Positions 20,468 to 30,700 of a DNA stretch of 64,000 bases are shown here, piece by piece. Location: positions 496,001 through 560,000 of the forward strand of contig NZ_FNTG01000002.1 in the NCBI RefSeq assembly GCF_900104795.1, given 5' to 3'. Each line of letters starts with the position of its first letter. The first letter of the stretch is position 1. Source of the stretch: Burkholderia sp. WP9 (GTDB taxonomy: Bacteria; Pseudomonadota; Gammaproteobacteria; Burkholderiales; Burkholderiaceae). Under the pieces are notes generated by a model. The model saw only the letters and a list, made by a program, of their open reading frames with translations. It made no database searches and was not told the origin of the DNA. The translations under genes were made by a program, and so were the position numbers.

Positions 20468-21121
20468 TCAGTCCAACGAAAGCCGCAGCGCAAATCCGAT
20501 CAACGCCGCCGAGAAGGTCCAGCGCTGCAGCGTTTGCGCCAGCGGATGAGCGCGCATCCAATTGGCGATCCGCGCAGCGCCGATCGCGTACATCACGTCG
20601 AAACACGCGCCTATGGCGAGCAATACCAAGCCTAGCTCGACCATTTGCAAAGCCACCGGCCCCGCTTCCGGGCGCACGAACTGCGGCAGCAGCACCGAAC
20701 AGAACAACAGCGCTTTCGGATTCAGCAAGTTGGTCAGCAGACCTTTGACGAAAGCAGCCCGAAGCGGGCGCGACTCGCCGCTTGCGGCAGCGCCCGCCGC
20801 GGCGTTCGCCGTGCCGCCGTCAGGCAGCGCGAACACCGGCGAACGAAAAATCTGGATGCCCACCCACGCGAGATAAACCGCGCCGCCATAGCGCACCACG
20901 TCGTATAACCACGGCGCGTTGCGCAACAGCGCGGCCACGCCGCACGCCGAGAGCGTCACGTGCGCGGCGCGCGCGAGACCCAGTCCGCCGGCAGCCGCGA
21001 AACCGCTACGCGCACCGCGTCCGATACTGGTTTGCAGCACCAGCGCCATGTCCGGGCCCGGCACGGCATAAACGACGAAAAGCGCTGCGATATAGACGGC
21101 CAGCAGGTGTGCGGAAATCAT
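20468..21121 (-). CDS. LysE/RhtB-family amino acid exporter
   Basis: A 217-residue inner-membrane protein with about six helices. The family mark VPGPDMALVLQTSIGRGARSG lies at residues about 20-40, and NPKALLFCSVLLPQF follows in the middle. The ATG has AGGAGTCTCTG before it. It is transcribed away from an Lrp/AsnC-type regulator gene starting 156 bases away, the classic arrangement in which an amino acid induces its own exporter. The amino acid is not identifiable from sequence. Confidence 0.9.
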   Translation of the reverse strand: MISAHLLAVYIAALFVVYAVPGPDMALVLQTSIGRGARSGFAAAGGLGLARAAHVTLSACGVAALLRNAPWLYDVVRYGGAVYLAWVGIQIFRSPVFALPDGGTANAAAGAAASGESRPLRAAFVKGLLTNLLNPKALLFCSVLLPQFVRPEAGPVALQMVELGLVLLAIGACFDVMYAIGAARIANWMRAHPLAQTLQRWTFSAALIGFALRLSLD

Positions 21122-21276
21122 CAGAGACTCCTGTTTTTCAGGGCTCTATCTTGCAATTGCCGGCGGAGGGTTTGTTGGCGAATTACTGGCCCGGTATCTT
21201 TGGATTTGGAGGAATGCGCTAACATTACGGCTTAGGCTTGTGTTTTCCTCCAAACCGCTATTGACATCGCCGAGCC

Positions 21277-21744
21277 ATGACAACCGACCTCGACAAAACA
21301 GATCGCGCAATCCTCGCCGCGCTGCAGAAAGACGGGCGCATGTCGAACGCGCGGCTGGCCGAAACGGTCGGCCTGAGCGAAACGCCGTGCGCGCGCCGTC
21401 TCAAGCGCCTCGAAAACGACGGGTATATCGACCAGTACCGCGCCATGCTGTCGCGCTCCGCGCTTGGCTTTGGCGTGGTGGCCTTCGTCTATGTCCGTTT
21501 TGCCGTGCACGATCGCGCGGTGGCGACGCGCTTCGAGCGCGAGGTGCAGGCGATCCCACGCATTCTGGCGTGTCACAACGTGTCGGGCAGCGCGGATTAC
21601 ATCCTGCAGGTGGTGGCGCGCGACCTCGACGACTACGGCACCTTCATGCGCGACGAGATGCGCAGCCTGCCGGGCGTGACATCGGTGGAATCGGCGCTGT
21701 CGTTGCGAGAGGTAAAAGCCAACGGCGGCTTGCCGCTATCCTGA
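21277..21744 (+). CDS. Lrp/AsnC-family regulator
   Basis: A 155-residue regulator with an N-terminal helix-turn-helix (DRAILAALQKDGRMSNARLA, then VGLSETPCARRLKRLE) and a C-terminal ligand-binding RAM domain (HNVSGSADYILQVVARDLDDY). Such proteins form octamers that sense amino acids. It is divergent from the LysE-type exporter, which it probably controls. Confidence 0.92.
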   Translation: MTTDLDKTDRAILAALQKDGRMSNARLAETVGLSETPCARRLKRLENDGYIDQYRAMLSRSALGFGVVAFVYVRFAVHDRAVATRFEREVQAIPRILACHNVSGSADYILQVVARDLDDYGTFMRDEMRSLPGVTSVESALSLREVKANGGLPLS

Positions 21745-21809
21745 ACGCGGACGTGGCATAGTCACGCCTTTGAAACGGCGCGAGCCGACCCGACGAATCT
21801 GGAGTTCTC

Positions 21810-22043
21810 ATGGATCACGAACAGGCACGAGCCGAAGAAACCGCCGCGATGACGCGCGTATTGACCGCCACGCAGCGGGTGCAGTCGGCCTTTGCATCGC
21901 TGCAATCGCAATTCCCGCCCGCCGGCAGCGGCACGCCTTCGCAGTTCGCGCTGCAAACATTCGACGCGGCGCTGCAGGAACTCGAAGACGCGCAAGCCGC
22001 GTTCGACGAACTGCTTGGCGATCTGCTCGACGGCAATCGTTGA
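21810..22043 (+). CDS. Small helical protein of unknown function
   Basis: A 77-residue acidic protein beginning MDHEQARAEETAAMTRVL. Most of it is predicted helix (RVLTATQRVQSAFASLQSQF and a C-terminal ALQELEDAQAAFDELLGDLL), broken by a Pro/Gly stretch. GGAGTTCTC precedes the ATG, which supports translation. It follows the Lrp-type gene by 65 bases. No family was recognised. Confidence 0.65.
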   Translation: MDHEQARAEETAAMTRVLTATQRVQSAFASLQSQFPPAGSGTPSQFALQTFDAALQELEDAQAAFDELLGDLLDGNR

Positions 22044-22119
22044 GAAGCCGTCAAGGCATGCCGCCTCTGAAAGAGCGGCCGGGCACGACTGCTTCAGAGC
22101 GCAGCCGGGCAAGACGCTC

Positions 22120-22596
22120 TCAATGCCCTTCGATTTCGACGACCGGCTCGCAGAGAATCGGAAAATTGACCGAGTTCGCGATATAGCACTTCTCGTGCGC
22201 GACGTGATGCAAGTGCGCGGCGAGTTCGGTATCGCCGCCCGCCCGAATCACGACGTGCGGGCGCAGAACGATTTGTGAAAAACGGCCCTGCTTCGGATCG
22301 TCGAGCATGGTGCCTTCGGCATGGTCGCGATACGCGGTGACGGCGATGCCGGCGTCCGCGCATAGATGCAGATACCAGAGTTGATGGCAGGCGCTCGCCG
22401 AGGCGACCAGCAGATCCTCCGGATTCCAGCGTTTGGCGTCGCCGAGAAAGGCCGCGTCCGATGACCCGGGAAGCTCGGGTTTGTCGCCAGCGGCAATCAC
22501 ATGATCGCGCCCGTAGTCACGGTAGCCCGACGTGCCGCTTCCGCGATTGCCGGTCCACTGCACCGACACCTTGTATTTGTGCTCGCCGTACGCCAT
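22120..22596 (-). CDS. OsmC/Ohr-family protein
   Basis: A 158-residue protein of the OsmC fold, whose members reduce organic hydroperoxides with two cysteines. Both expected positions are visible: ASACHQLWYLHLCADAG (first Cys near residue 70) and HHVAHEKCYIANSVNFPI (second Cys near 137). The start at 22596 follows GGGAGG. It is convergent with the small helical gene. It may defend against peroxides, but no ohrR-like regulator is adjacent. Confidence 0.88.
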   Translation of the reverse strand: MAYGEHKYKVSVQWTGNRGSGTSGYRDYGRDHVIAAGDKPELPGSSDAAFLGDAKRWNPEDLLVASASACHQLWYLHLCADAGIAVTAYRDHAEGTMLDDPKQGRFSQIVLRPHVVIRAGGDTELAAHLHHVAHEKCYIANSVNFPILCEPVVEIEGH

Positions 22597-22687
22597 GCCA
22601 ACCTCCCTTTGATTTGAATCGGATCCGGTCGCAGAGGCGTGCATTTTATACGCGGGCATCACGCGACGGCCGCGCGCCGCTTGCTGA

Positions 22688-23026
22688 CTAATTCGGCGAA
22701 CTTGGCGGTAATGGCCTTCCGGCGAGAGGCGGCGCACGTGGGTCCGGGCTTTCGTTCAGGTTCGTGCCGTTTGCCCGCATGTTGCTGAGTGCGTGGCCTG
22801 CCCCCGCGCCGCTTGTCCTTCCCACGGCCGGCGCCCCGCTCGTGCCGGCGCCCGCCCCCAGCCCCGTCGCCGCCGCGCCGCCCGTGTTGTTGAGCCCGTT
22901 GGACTGCACGCCATTCAAGCCGAAGCCGCCCGCGTTGGCCGGTCGAGCGACAAGCTGCGCGTAAGCCGTCGCGGTGCAGCCGATCATAAGCGCCGACGCT
23001 ACGATACCGCCCCATACTGTCTTCAT
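22688..23026 (-). CDS. Glycine-rich secreted protein of unknown function
   Basis: A 112-residue protein with a signal peptide (MKTVWGGIVASALMIGCTAT then AYAQ) and a mature part rich in Gly, Ala and Asn (GGFGLNGVQSNGLNNTGGAA). GGAG lies five bases before the ATG at 23026. It has no cysteine after the signal region except the one inside it. It could be a low-complexity periplasmic or surface protein; no family was recognised. Confidence 0.6.
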   Translation of the reverse strand: MKTVWGGIVASALMIGCTATAYAQLVARPANAGGFGLNGVQSNGLNNTGGAAATGLGAGAGTSGAPAVGRTSGAGAGHALSNMRANGTNLNESPDPRAPPLAGRPLPPSSPN

Positions 23027-23184
23027 GGCCACTCCGTTACATCGTCGATTTGCGCGGCCGCGGTGTCAGCATGGCGGACCACTCGAACAGTATGACGACG
23101 CCGAGCCCGCTTCGTTCAGAAGTGAAAATCGGGGCGCGACGGACGATACGCGATAATCGACGGTTTTCTTCGCAGACCGCTTCG

Positions 23185-23856
23185 ATGCCTTCGATAACAC
23201 CCGCCTCGTTCGACCCCTTCGCCCCGTTCGCCCCGTTCCAGGAACTGGCCCGAACCCTGCTGCCGCATGCGGGCGACGACAACGGCGACGGCTCGCACGA
23301 CACCTCGCATCTGCAACGCGTCTGGAAAAACGCAGCGTCGATCCACGCGGAAGAAGGCGGCGATGCGCAGGTCCTGTTCGCCGCCACGCTGCTACACGAC
23401 TGCGTAGCGGTCGAAAAGAATTCGCCGCTGCGCGCGCAGGCCTCGCGACTATCGGCGGAAAAAGCGGCGCGCGTGCTGACGTCGCTCGGCTGGGCACAAG
23501 CGCAGGTTCAGGCGACCGCGCACGCCATCGAAGCGCACAGTTTTTCGGCAGCCATCATGCCGACCACGCTTGAAGCGAAAACGCTGCAAGACGCCGACCG
23601 GCTCGACGCGATCGGCGTGCTGGGCGTGGCGCGCTGCTTCTACGTCGCCGGGCGGATGGGCCGCGCCTTGTACGACCCAGCCGATCCGCACGCAACACAG
23701 CGCCCGCTGGATGACACGCGCTTCACGCTGGACCATTTCCATACCAAGCTGCTGAAACTGTCCGAGGGTTTTCAGACGGCCACGGGCGCGCGTCTGGCCG
23801 GCATCCGCCATGCCCGCCTGCAACGTTTCCTCGACGAATTCAGCGACGAAATCTGA
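23185..23856 (+). CDS. HD-domain phosphohydrolase
   Basis: A 223-residue cytoplasmic protein with the metal-binding residues of the HD fold: His in HDTSHLQRV (near 38), the HD pair in TLLHDCVAV (near 70) and the Asp in LQDADRLDAIG (near 135). Such proteins hydrolyse nucleotides or other phosphoesters. The ATG at 23185 was chosen because residues after it match the family; an in-frame upstream start at 23050 overlaps the promoter of the neighbouring gene. No clear Shine-Dalgarno is seen. Confidence 0.85.
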   Translation: MPSITPASFDPFAPFAPFQELARTLLPHAGDDNGDGSHDTSHLQRVWKNAASIHAEEGGDAQVLFAATLLHDCVAVEKNSPLRAQASRLSAEKAARVLTSLGWAQAQVQATAHAIEAHSFSAAIMPTTLEAKTLQDADRLDAIGVLGVARCFYVAGRMGRALYDPADPHATQRPLDDTRFTLDHFHTKLLKLSEGFQTATGARLAGIRHARLQRFLDEFSDEI

Positions 23857-24056
23857 ACGTCCGACTCGCGCTGCCAAACGCAACCGCCATGCGGATCGCC
23901 ACACGCCTTCACGTTCGCGGCGCCAGATCGAGCGATTGACTGCGCGCTTCGCGAACCCTGGCCTGCTTCACTGGAGGCCGGTTTCTAAAAAGGAATAAGA
24001 CGGCCGCCGTGCGCGTTATGATCAATCGTTATGCCAGAAACGGCTGATCGCACACG

Positions 24057-26063
24057 ATGGAGCACGCTTACGTTCACCTCCTGCATCTGCTGGCCGGCCA
24101 CCCGGGCTGGACACTCACGGTCATCTTCCTTGCGGCGTTTCTGGAGGCCGTCGCCGTTATCGGCACCTTCATTCCGGGCAGCACCGCGATGTTTCTCGCC
24201 GGGGCGCTGGCGGGCACCGGGTCGCTCAGCCTCGGCTGGGTTTTCGTGTGGGCCATCGCGGGAGCCATCGCCGGCGACGGCATGAGCTTCTGGCTCGGCA
24301 GCCGCTATAAAGACCGGATCGTCCAGTTCTGGCCGTTCCGCAAACATCCCGAAGTGCTCGAGGCTGGCCACCGCTTCTTTCGCAAACATGGCGCGAAGAG
24401 CGTCGTGCTGGCGCGCTTCATCGGCCCGTTGCGGGCGATCGTGCCGGTGGTGGCGGGCATGCTGCGCATGCCGCCACTGCTTTTCTACGGCATGAACGTG
24501 CTCTCGGCGCTAATCTGGGCACCCGCTCACATCCTCCCCGGCATGATCTTCGGCGCTTCGGTGCTGCTGGCCGGCGCGGTGTCGTTCCGGCTCGTGGTGA
24601 TCATTGCGTTGCTGGCGGGTATCGTCTGGCTGAGCTTTCGCGCCGCGCGTGTGCTGCTCTCGCATGCCAATGCATGGTCGAACGCGGCCGGGCTTCAGGT
24701 GGGCGCCTGGGCTTGCCGGCACCCCGGGCCGTTCGGCCGTTTCGCGCGCAAGATGCTCGACCCGGCGACACCGGACGCCAGCAGCATCCTGCTGACGTCG
24801 CTGGTCGTAATCGTGTCCGGCGCACTGTTCTTCGGCGTGCTGGAAGACGTTCTCAGCGGCGATCCGCTCACGCAAGTAGACCTCTCGGTCTATCACTTCC
24901 TGCAATCGGTACGCACGCCCTGGAGCGACACCGTTCTCGCGGGACTCTCGACGCTCGGCAGCAGCATCACGCTCGCGGCGCTGATCGTGACGGTCGTGAT
25001 CTGGATGCTGCTGGAACGGCGCTGGCGCACCATGGGCTACTGGCTCGCGGCCGTAGTGTTTTCCCAATTGCTGATCTTCGCGCTGCAGTTCGCGATGCAC
25101 CGCGCGCCGCCGAATGATCTGATGGTCGGCGCGTATGTCTTTCCGAGCGATCACGTCGCCGCGACCGTTATCGTGTACGGCTTCCTCGCGTTCCTGCTGG
25201 CGCGCCGGGTCGGCATGCTCGAAGGCGTCATGGTGGCGGCCGCGAGCGCGATCGTCGTGATCGTGGTCGCGCTCGCGGGACTGTACTTCGGCAAATATTG
25301 GGTATCCGATGCGATCGGCGGCGCAGCGCTCGCCTACATCTGGGTCGCGATCGTTGCGTTGACCGCAATGTGGCGGCACCCGGAAACACCGCCCGAGCGC
25401 ACCTTCATGCCGGTGGTCGTGCTGCTGGTCATGCTGGTCAGCGTGGGCGTGCAACTCGGCGTGGCCATGCCCGCGCCGCCGCCGGATACGGCGTTGCGGC
25501 CGCCGCCCGTGCTGGTCACCCAGGCGCAGTGGACGCTCTCCGTGTGGAAACGTCTGCCGTGTTACCGCTCGGATATGGGCGGCGACAGCATGGAGCCGCT
25601 CACACTGCAGTGGGCCTCGAACCTCGATTCGATCCGCGGGCAGTTGCGCGCCCACGGTTGGGTGGAGGGCACGGACGTGTCGGCGCACAGCCTGCTCTCG
25701 CTCGCCTCGCCCAATGTGGCGGCCGTGTCGCTGCCGGTCTTGCCGAAGCTGAACAATGGCGTGCCGTCCTCGGTGGTCTTCATGCGTCCGGGCAACACGC
25801 GCGACGAACGTGACGTGCTGCGCTTCTGGCCCAGTGGTTACGCCGTGGAGAACGGCACGTCCGCCACACCGTTGTGGGTCGGCGCTTTCGCGCACGAGCG
25901 GCTGTCCCGGCCGTCATGGCCCATCAACATTCTGCGGGTCGACAGAGGGATCACGTCGTTGGACGCGCACGCCAAATCCAGTGCGAGTCTCGGCGCGGCG
26001 ATCGTCGGCAGGGTGAGTTGCCATGGCGTGCCGGTGTCGCTGCTCGCCTCGCCGGTGGAGTAA
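24057..26063 (+). CDS. DedA-PAP2-LssY fusion membrane protein
   Basis: A 668-residue inner-membrane protein of three parts. Residues 1-200 are DedA-like (FIPGSTAMFLAGALAGTG, RFIGPLRAIVPVVAGM). Residues 240-450 are a PAP2 phosphatase-like domain, and 490-660 form a soluble LssY C-terminal domain with a DSMEPLTLQWA motif. The PAP2 motifs are altered: PSGH reads PSDH (363-366), and the loop that normally holds Arg and His reads AGLYFGKYWVSD (407-418). Lipid phosphatase activity is therefore doubtful. DedA proteins help carry undecaprenyl phosphate or phospholipids, so an envelope-lipid role is likely. Confidence 0.86.
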   Translation: MEHAYVHLLHLLAGHPGWTLTVIFLAAFLEAVAVIGTFIPGSTAMFLAGALAGTGSLSLGWVFVWAIAGAIAGDGMSFWLGSRYKDRIVQFWPFRKHPEVLEAGHRFFRKHGAKSVVLARFIGPLRAIVPVVAGMLRMPPLLFYGMNVLSALIWAPAHILPGMIFGASVLLAGAVSFRLVVIIALLAGIVWLSFRAARVLLSHANAWSNAAGLQVGAWACRHPGPFGRFARKMLDPATPDASSILLTSLVVIVSGALFFGVLEDVLSGDPLTQVDLSVYHFLQSVRTPWSDTVLAGLSTLGSSITLAALIVTVVIWMLLERRWRTMGYWLAAVVFSQLLIFALQFAMHRAPPNDLMVGAYVFPSDHVAATVIVYGFLAFLLARRVGMLEGVMVAAASAIVVIVVALAGLYFGKYWVSDAIGGAALAYIWVAIVALTAMWRHPETPPERTFMPVVVLLVMLVSVGVQLGVAMPAPPPDTALRPPPVLVTQAQWTLSVWKRLPCYRSDMGGDSMEPLTLQWASNLDSIRGQLRAHGWVEGTDVSAHSLLSLASPNVAAVSLPVLPKLNNGVPSSVVFMRPGNTRDERDVLRFWPSGYAVENGTSATPLWVGAFAHERLSRPSWPINILRVDRGITSLDAHAKSSASLGAAIVGRVSCHGVPVSLLASPVE

Positions 26064-26471
26064 GCGCATTCCCTGTCATGCCGAAGAAATCGCTCTGGGC
26101 TCAATCAGTTAGCCCGCTTGGCCAGGACTTGTCCACAAGGATATGAACATTTTCTGTGGGTAACTTTTCCGTCCATGCGGGGCCCTTATCCCCTTAATCC
26201 TTCCTTGGCCCTTCTTGCATGACGCTTCAGGAACGGCCCCGTCACACCTGGGTCTCGTCGACTTACCGTAACAAACCAAAACCCCCGTCCAGGCGATGCC
26301 GCGAGAAATAGCTCCACAGTCGGATAGACTCTGCTACTGATTGTCTGGATTCCTGTCGCCGGCAACGGCGATACCCATCCTGGGAGTTCGTATGACGCGC
26401 TTCGACAGCAATTGGCCTGGCCGTCCATGGGCGGTGTTCGCCGGGTGCCACGAGTCCCGCGGGAGGCCGTC
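26064..26471. other. Intergenic region upstream of the RND operon
   Basis: About 400 bases without a gene. It should contain the efflux operon promoter. Two sequences one base off the DnaA-box consensus lie here in opposite orientation (TTGTCCACA at 26129-26137; TGTGGGTAA at 26155-26163). No regulator gene lies beside the operon, so its control is not evident. Confidence 0.5.
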
Positions 26472-27782
26472 ATGAGCGAAGCGCCGTCAATCCAGGCGAG
26501 GCGTCCCCGAAGAGGCCGCCTCGTACTCGCGGTCGTGCTGCTGGCGCTGATCGCACTGGTGGCCTTCCATCTGCTGCGCTCGAAGGCGCCCAAACCCACT
26601 GTTGCGCCCCAGGTCGTGACGGTCGCCGCCGCAACCACCGGATCGATGCCGGAAATCCTGAGCGAGCTGGGCACGGTCACGCCCGTTGCCACCGTCACCG
26701 TCTTGCCGCAACTGAGCGGCTACTTGACCGCCGTCGGTTACCGCGAAGGGCAGGACGTGCAGAAAGGTCAGTTCCTCGCGCAAATCGATCCGCGCCAATA
26801 CGAAATCAGCAAGCGCCAGGCCGAGGCGCAACTCGCCAAGGACAAGGCGGCGCTCGCCCAGGCGCGTGCCGATCTCGCGCGCTATACGCAACTGAACGAG
26901 CGCAAGTCGATCGCCGAGCAGACCTATGCGGATCAGAAGTTTCTCGTCCAGCAGGACGAAGCGGCGATCAAGGCCGACGAAGCCAACATCGCCCAATTCG
27001 CGCTCGACCTGATCTACTGCCATATCACCGCGCCGGTGTCGGGCCGGGTCGGACTGCGCCTCGTCGATCCGGGCAACTACGTCACCGCGTCGAGCCAGCC
27101 GGGCATTGCCGTCATCACGACGATGAAGCCGACCACGGTCCAGTTCACCGTGCCGCAAACCGCGCTCGACAAGGTGCTGCGCCGCACCAACGCAGGCGCG
27201 CAGCTCCCCGTCACGGTGTTCAGCAGCGACAACTCCCGTCAGCTCGCGACCGGCACGCTGTACGCGATCAACAACCAGATGGCGACGGCGACCGGCACGG
27301 TCACGCTGCGCGCGTCGTTCGCCAATGACGATGAGGCGCTGTTCCCCAACGAGTTCGTCAACGTCAAGCTGCTGGTCGACACGCTGCAAGACGTGGTGCT
27401 GGTGCCGACGCCCGCGGTGCAGAACGGCGCGCCGGGCGACTACGTGTATCTGGTCAACGCCGACAACACGGTATCGGTGCGCAAGGTCACGCTCGGACCG
27501 GGCGATGGCCAGCACACGGTGATTACGTCAGGGCTCGCAGCCGGCAACGTGGTCGTGACCGATGGCATGGACCGCTTGAGCGACGGCGTGAAGATCAAGG
27601 CATCCGCGGCCCGGACGGCTGCGGGTGCTTCGGGCGCTTCAGGCGCAACGCCGGCTTCGGGCCCGCTAGCCGCTTCGGGCCCGCCAGCCGCTTCAGGCGC
27701 GACGCCGGCTGCGGCGCCCGCGTCCGCCGCGAGCGGCACGCCGGCGGCGGCAGCGCCCGGCGCGGCGTCCATGGCTTCGTAG
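26472..27782 (+). CDS. mdtA: RND efflux periplasmic adaptor (MdtA type)
   Basis: A 436-residue membrane fusion protein. A signal anchor (RLVLAVVLLALIALVAFHLL) is followed by the barrel-sandwich half (LPQLSGYLTAVGYREGQDVQ), a coiled-coil hairpin (AEAQLAKDKAALAQARADLA) and the returning half (CHITAPVSGRVGLRLVDPGN). It links the inner-membrane pumps MdtB/MdtC to the outer-membrane channel. The last 50 residues are an Ala/Ser/Gly/Pro-rich tail with imprecise repeats (ASGATPA, AASGPPAASG) not seen in most relatives. The ATG at 26472 follows GGGAGG. Confidence 0.93.
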   Translation: MSEAPSIQARRPRRGRLVLAVVLLALIALVAFHLLRSKAPKPTVAPQVVTVAAATTGSMPEILSELGTVTPVATVTVLPQLSGYLTAVGYREGQDVQKGQFLAQIDPRQYEISKRQAEAQLAKDKAALAQARADLARYTQLNERKSIAEQTYADQKFLVQQDEAAIKADEANIAQFALDLIYCHITAPVSGRVGLRLVDPGNYVTASSQPGIAVITTMKPTTVQFTVPQTALDKVLRRTNAGAQLPVTVFSSDNSRQLATGTLYAINNQMATATGTVTLRASFANDDEALFPNEFVNVKLLVDTLQDVVLVPTPAVQNGAPGDYVYLVNADNTVSVRKVTLGPGDGQHTVITSGLAAGNVVVTDGMDRLSDGVKIKASAARTAAGASGASGATPASGPLAASGPPAASGATPAAAPASAASGTPAAAAPGAASMAS

Positions 27783-27797
27783 TCCGCCGACCCGCCG

Positions 27798-30700
27798 ATG
27801 AACTTCTCCCGCCTGTTCATCCTCCGGCCCGTGGCGACGTCGCTGCTGATGGTCGCGCTCGTGCTCGTCGGCCTGGTCGCGGTGCGCTTCCTGCCGGTTT
27901 CCTCGCTGCCCGACGTCGACTATCCGACCATCCAGGTCCAGACCTTCTACCCGGGCGCCAGCCCGAACGTGATGGCGACCACTGTCACGGCGCCGCTCGA
28001 AGTGCAGCTCGGCGAGATTCCGGGCTTGCAGCAGATGGTCTCGTACAGTTCGGAAGGCGCGTCGGTAATCACGCTGCAATTCGATCTCTCGCTGAGTCTC
28101 GACATTGCCGAACAGAACGTGCAGCAGGCCATCAACGCCGCCAACAGTTTTTTGCCGACCGGGCTGCCCGCGCCGCCCACCTACGCGAAGGTCAACCCGG
28201 CCGATCAGCCGATCCTCACGCTCGCGGTCACGTCGAAGTCCATGTCGCTGACGCAGTTGCAGGACACCGCCAACAATCGTCTTGCCACGAAGATCTCCGA
28301 AGTCTCCGGCGTCGGTCTCGTCACGACCGCCGGCGGCAACGTGCCGGCCGTGCGCGTCGAAGCGGACCCGCAGAAGCTCGCCGCCTACGGCCTGAATCTC
28401 GACGATCTGCGCACCTTGCTCGCCAACGTCAATGTGAGCCAGCCAAAAGGGAATTTCGACGGACCGGAACTCGACTACACGATCAACGCGAACGATCAGA
28501 TCGTCGACCCGCAAGACTACCTGGCCACCGTGATCGCCTATCAGAACGGCGCGCCGGTGTATCTGCGCGATGTTGCGCGCGTGAGCCAGGCCGCGCAGGA
28601 CGTCGAGCGTGGAGCGTGGTACAACCGCACGCCGGCCATCGTGCTGAACGTGCAGCGCCAGCCGGGCGCGAACGTGATCGCTACGGTGAACCAGATCATG
28701 AAGCAGTTGCCGGCGCTCGAATCGACGCTGCCCGCCGGCCTGCAAGTCACGGTGGTGGCGAACACCACGGGCGTGATCCGCTCGTCGGTCTCGGACGCCG
28801 CGTTCGAACTGGTGCTCGCCGTGGTGCTGGTCGTGCTGGTGATTTTCGTGTTCCTGCGCAACGTGCCCGCCACGATCATTCCGAGCATCTCCGTGCCGGT
28901 GTCGCTGATCGGCACGCTCGCCGTGATGTACCAGCTCAACTATTCGATCGACAACCTCTCGCTGATGGCGCTGATCATCGCGACCGGTTTCGTCGTCGAC
29001 GATTCGATCGTGATGATCGAGAACATCGTGCGCTATCTGGAGGAAGGCAAGACGCCGCTCGAAGCCGCGCTCGAAGGCGCCGGACAGATCGGCTTCACGA
29101 TTCTCTCGCTGACGGTCTCGCTGATCGCGGTGCTGATCCCGCTGCTGTTCATGGGCGGCGTGATCGGCCGGCTGTTCAGCGAATTCGCGATCACACTGGC
29201 GGTGACGATCGTGATTTCGGCGGTGGTCTCGCTGACCGTCGTGCCGATGCTATGCGCGCGCCTCCTGCGCGCGCAGGCGCAGCGCCACCCAAGCCGCTTC
29301 GAGCGGTTCAGCGAAGGCCTATTCGACAAGACGCTCGCGGCGTACGAACGCGGCCTGCGCTGGGTGCTCGATCACCAGACGCTCACGCTGGTGGTCGCAC
29401 TCGTCACCGTCGCGCTCACTGCGATCCTGTACATCGTGATTCCGAAGGGCCTGTTCCCGGTGCAGGACGTGGGCGTGATCCAGGGCATCAGCGTGGCCGA
29501 CAACTCGGTGTCGTACACGTCGATGGTCCGGCGTCAGAGCGCTCTCGCCGATGCGATCCTGAAGGACCCCGACGTGGTGTCGCTCACCTCCTATGTCGGC
29601 ATCGACGGGACCAATCCGACGCTCAACAACGGCCGCTTCCTGATCAATCTGCGCCCGCGCGACGACCGCTCCGCGAGCGCCGCGGAAATCGGCCGCCGGA
29701 TCCAGCAGGAAGTCGCCGAGGTGCCCGGCATTCGGCTGTATCTGCAACCGGAACAGGACCTGACGCTCGACACCTCGATCTCGCGCAACCAGTACAACTT
29801 CGTGCTGCGCGGGCCGAACCAGCAGGCCTTCAATCAGTACGTGCCCGCGCTGATCGCGCGCATGAAGCAGATTCCCGCGATCACGGACGTCACGAGCGAC
29901 CTGAACACCAACGGTCTGAGCGTGAACGTCGAAGTGAACCGGCAACTCGCCGCGCGCTATGGCATCACCGCGGCCACGATCGACAACGCACTGTACGACG
30001 CGCTCGGCCAGCGCATCGTCTCGACCATCTTTCAGCAGTCCAACCAATATCGCGTGATTCTCGTGGCGAAGCCCGAAACGCTGCCCACCGTGCAGTCGAT
30101 CGGCAACCTGTATCTGCCGAGCCAGACGAGCAGCAGCGGCCAGGTGCCGCTGTCGGGCATCGCGAAGATCAGCATCACGCAATCGCCGCTGATGATCAGC
30201 CATCTCGCCCAGTTCCCGGCGGTGACGATCTCGTTCAACCTCGCGCAGGACGCGTCGCTGAGCGCCGCGGTCGCGCAGATCCGCGACGCCGAGCGCGCGG
30301 TGAACCTGCCGCCGTCGATCACGTCGTCTTTTCAGGGCGCGGCGCAGGCATTCGAAGATTCCCTCACGAGCGAGGTGTATCTGCTGATCGCCGCGCTCGT
30401 CGCCGTGTATATCGTGCTCGGCGTGCTGTACGAAAGCTATATCCACCCGGTGACGATTCTCTCGACGCTGCCGTCGGCCGGCATCGGCGCCCTGCTCGCG
30501 TTGATGATCGCGGGCAACGATCTCGACGTGATCGGCATCATCGGGATCGTGCTGCTGATCGGCATCGTCAAGAAGAACGCGATCATGATGGTGGACTTCG
30601 CGCTCGAAGCGGAGCGCGTGCATGGCAAGCCGGCGCATGAAGCGATTTTCGAAGCGTCGCTGCTGCGCTTCCGGCCGATCCTGATGACCACGCTCGCGGC

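Noticed and set aside
26129..26163. Possible replication origin from the DnaA-like boxes
   Set aside because: Only two imperfect sites, no AT-rich unwinding region, and no dnaA, dnaN or gyrB nearby.
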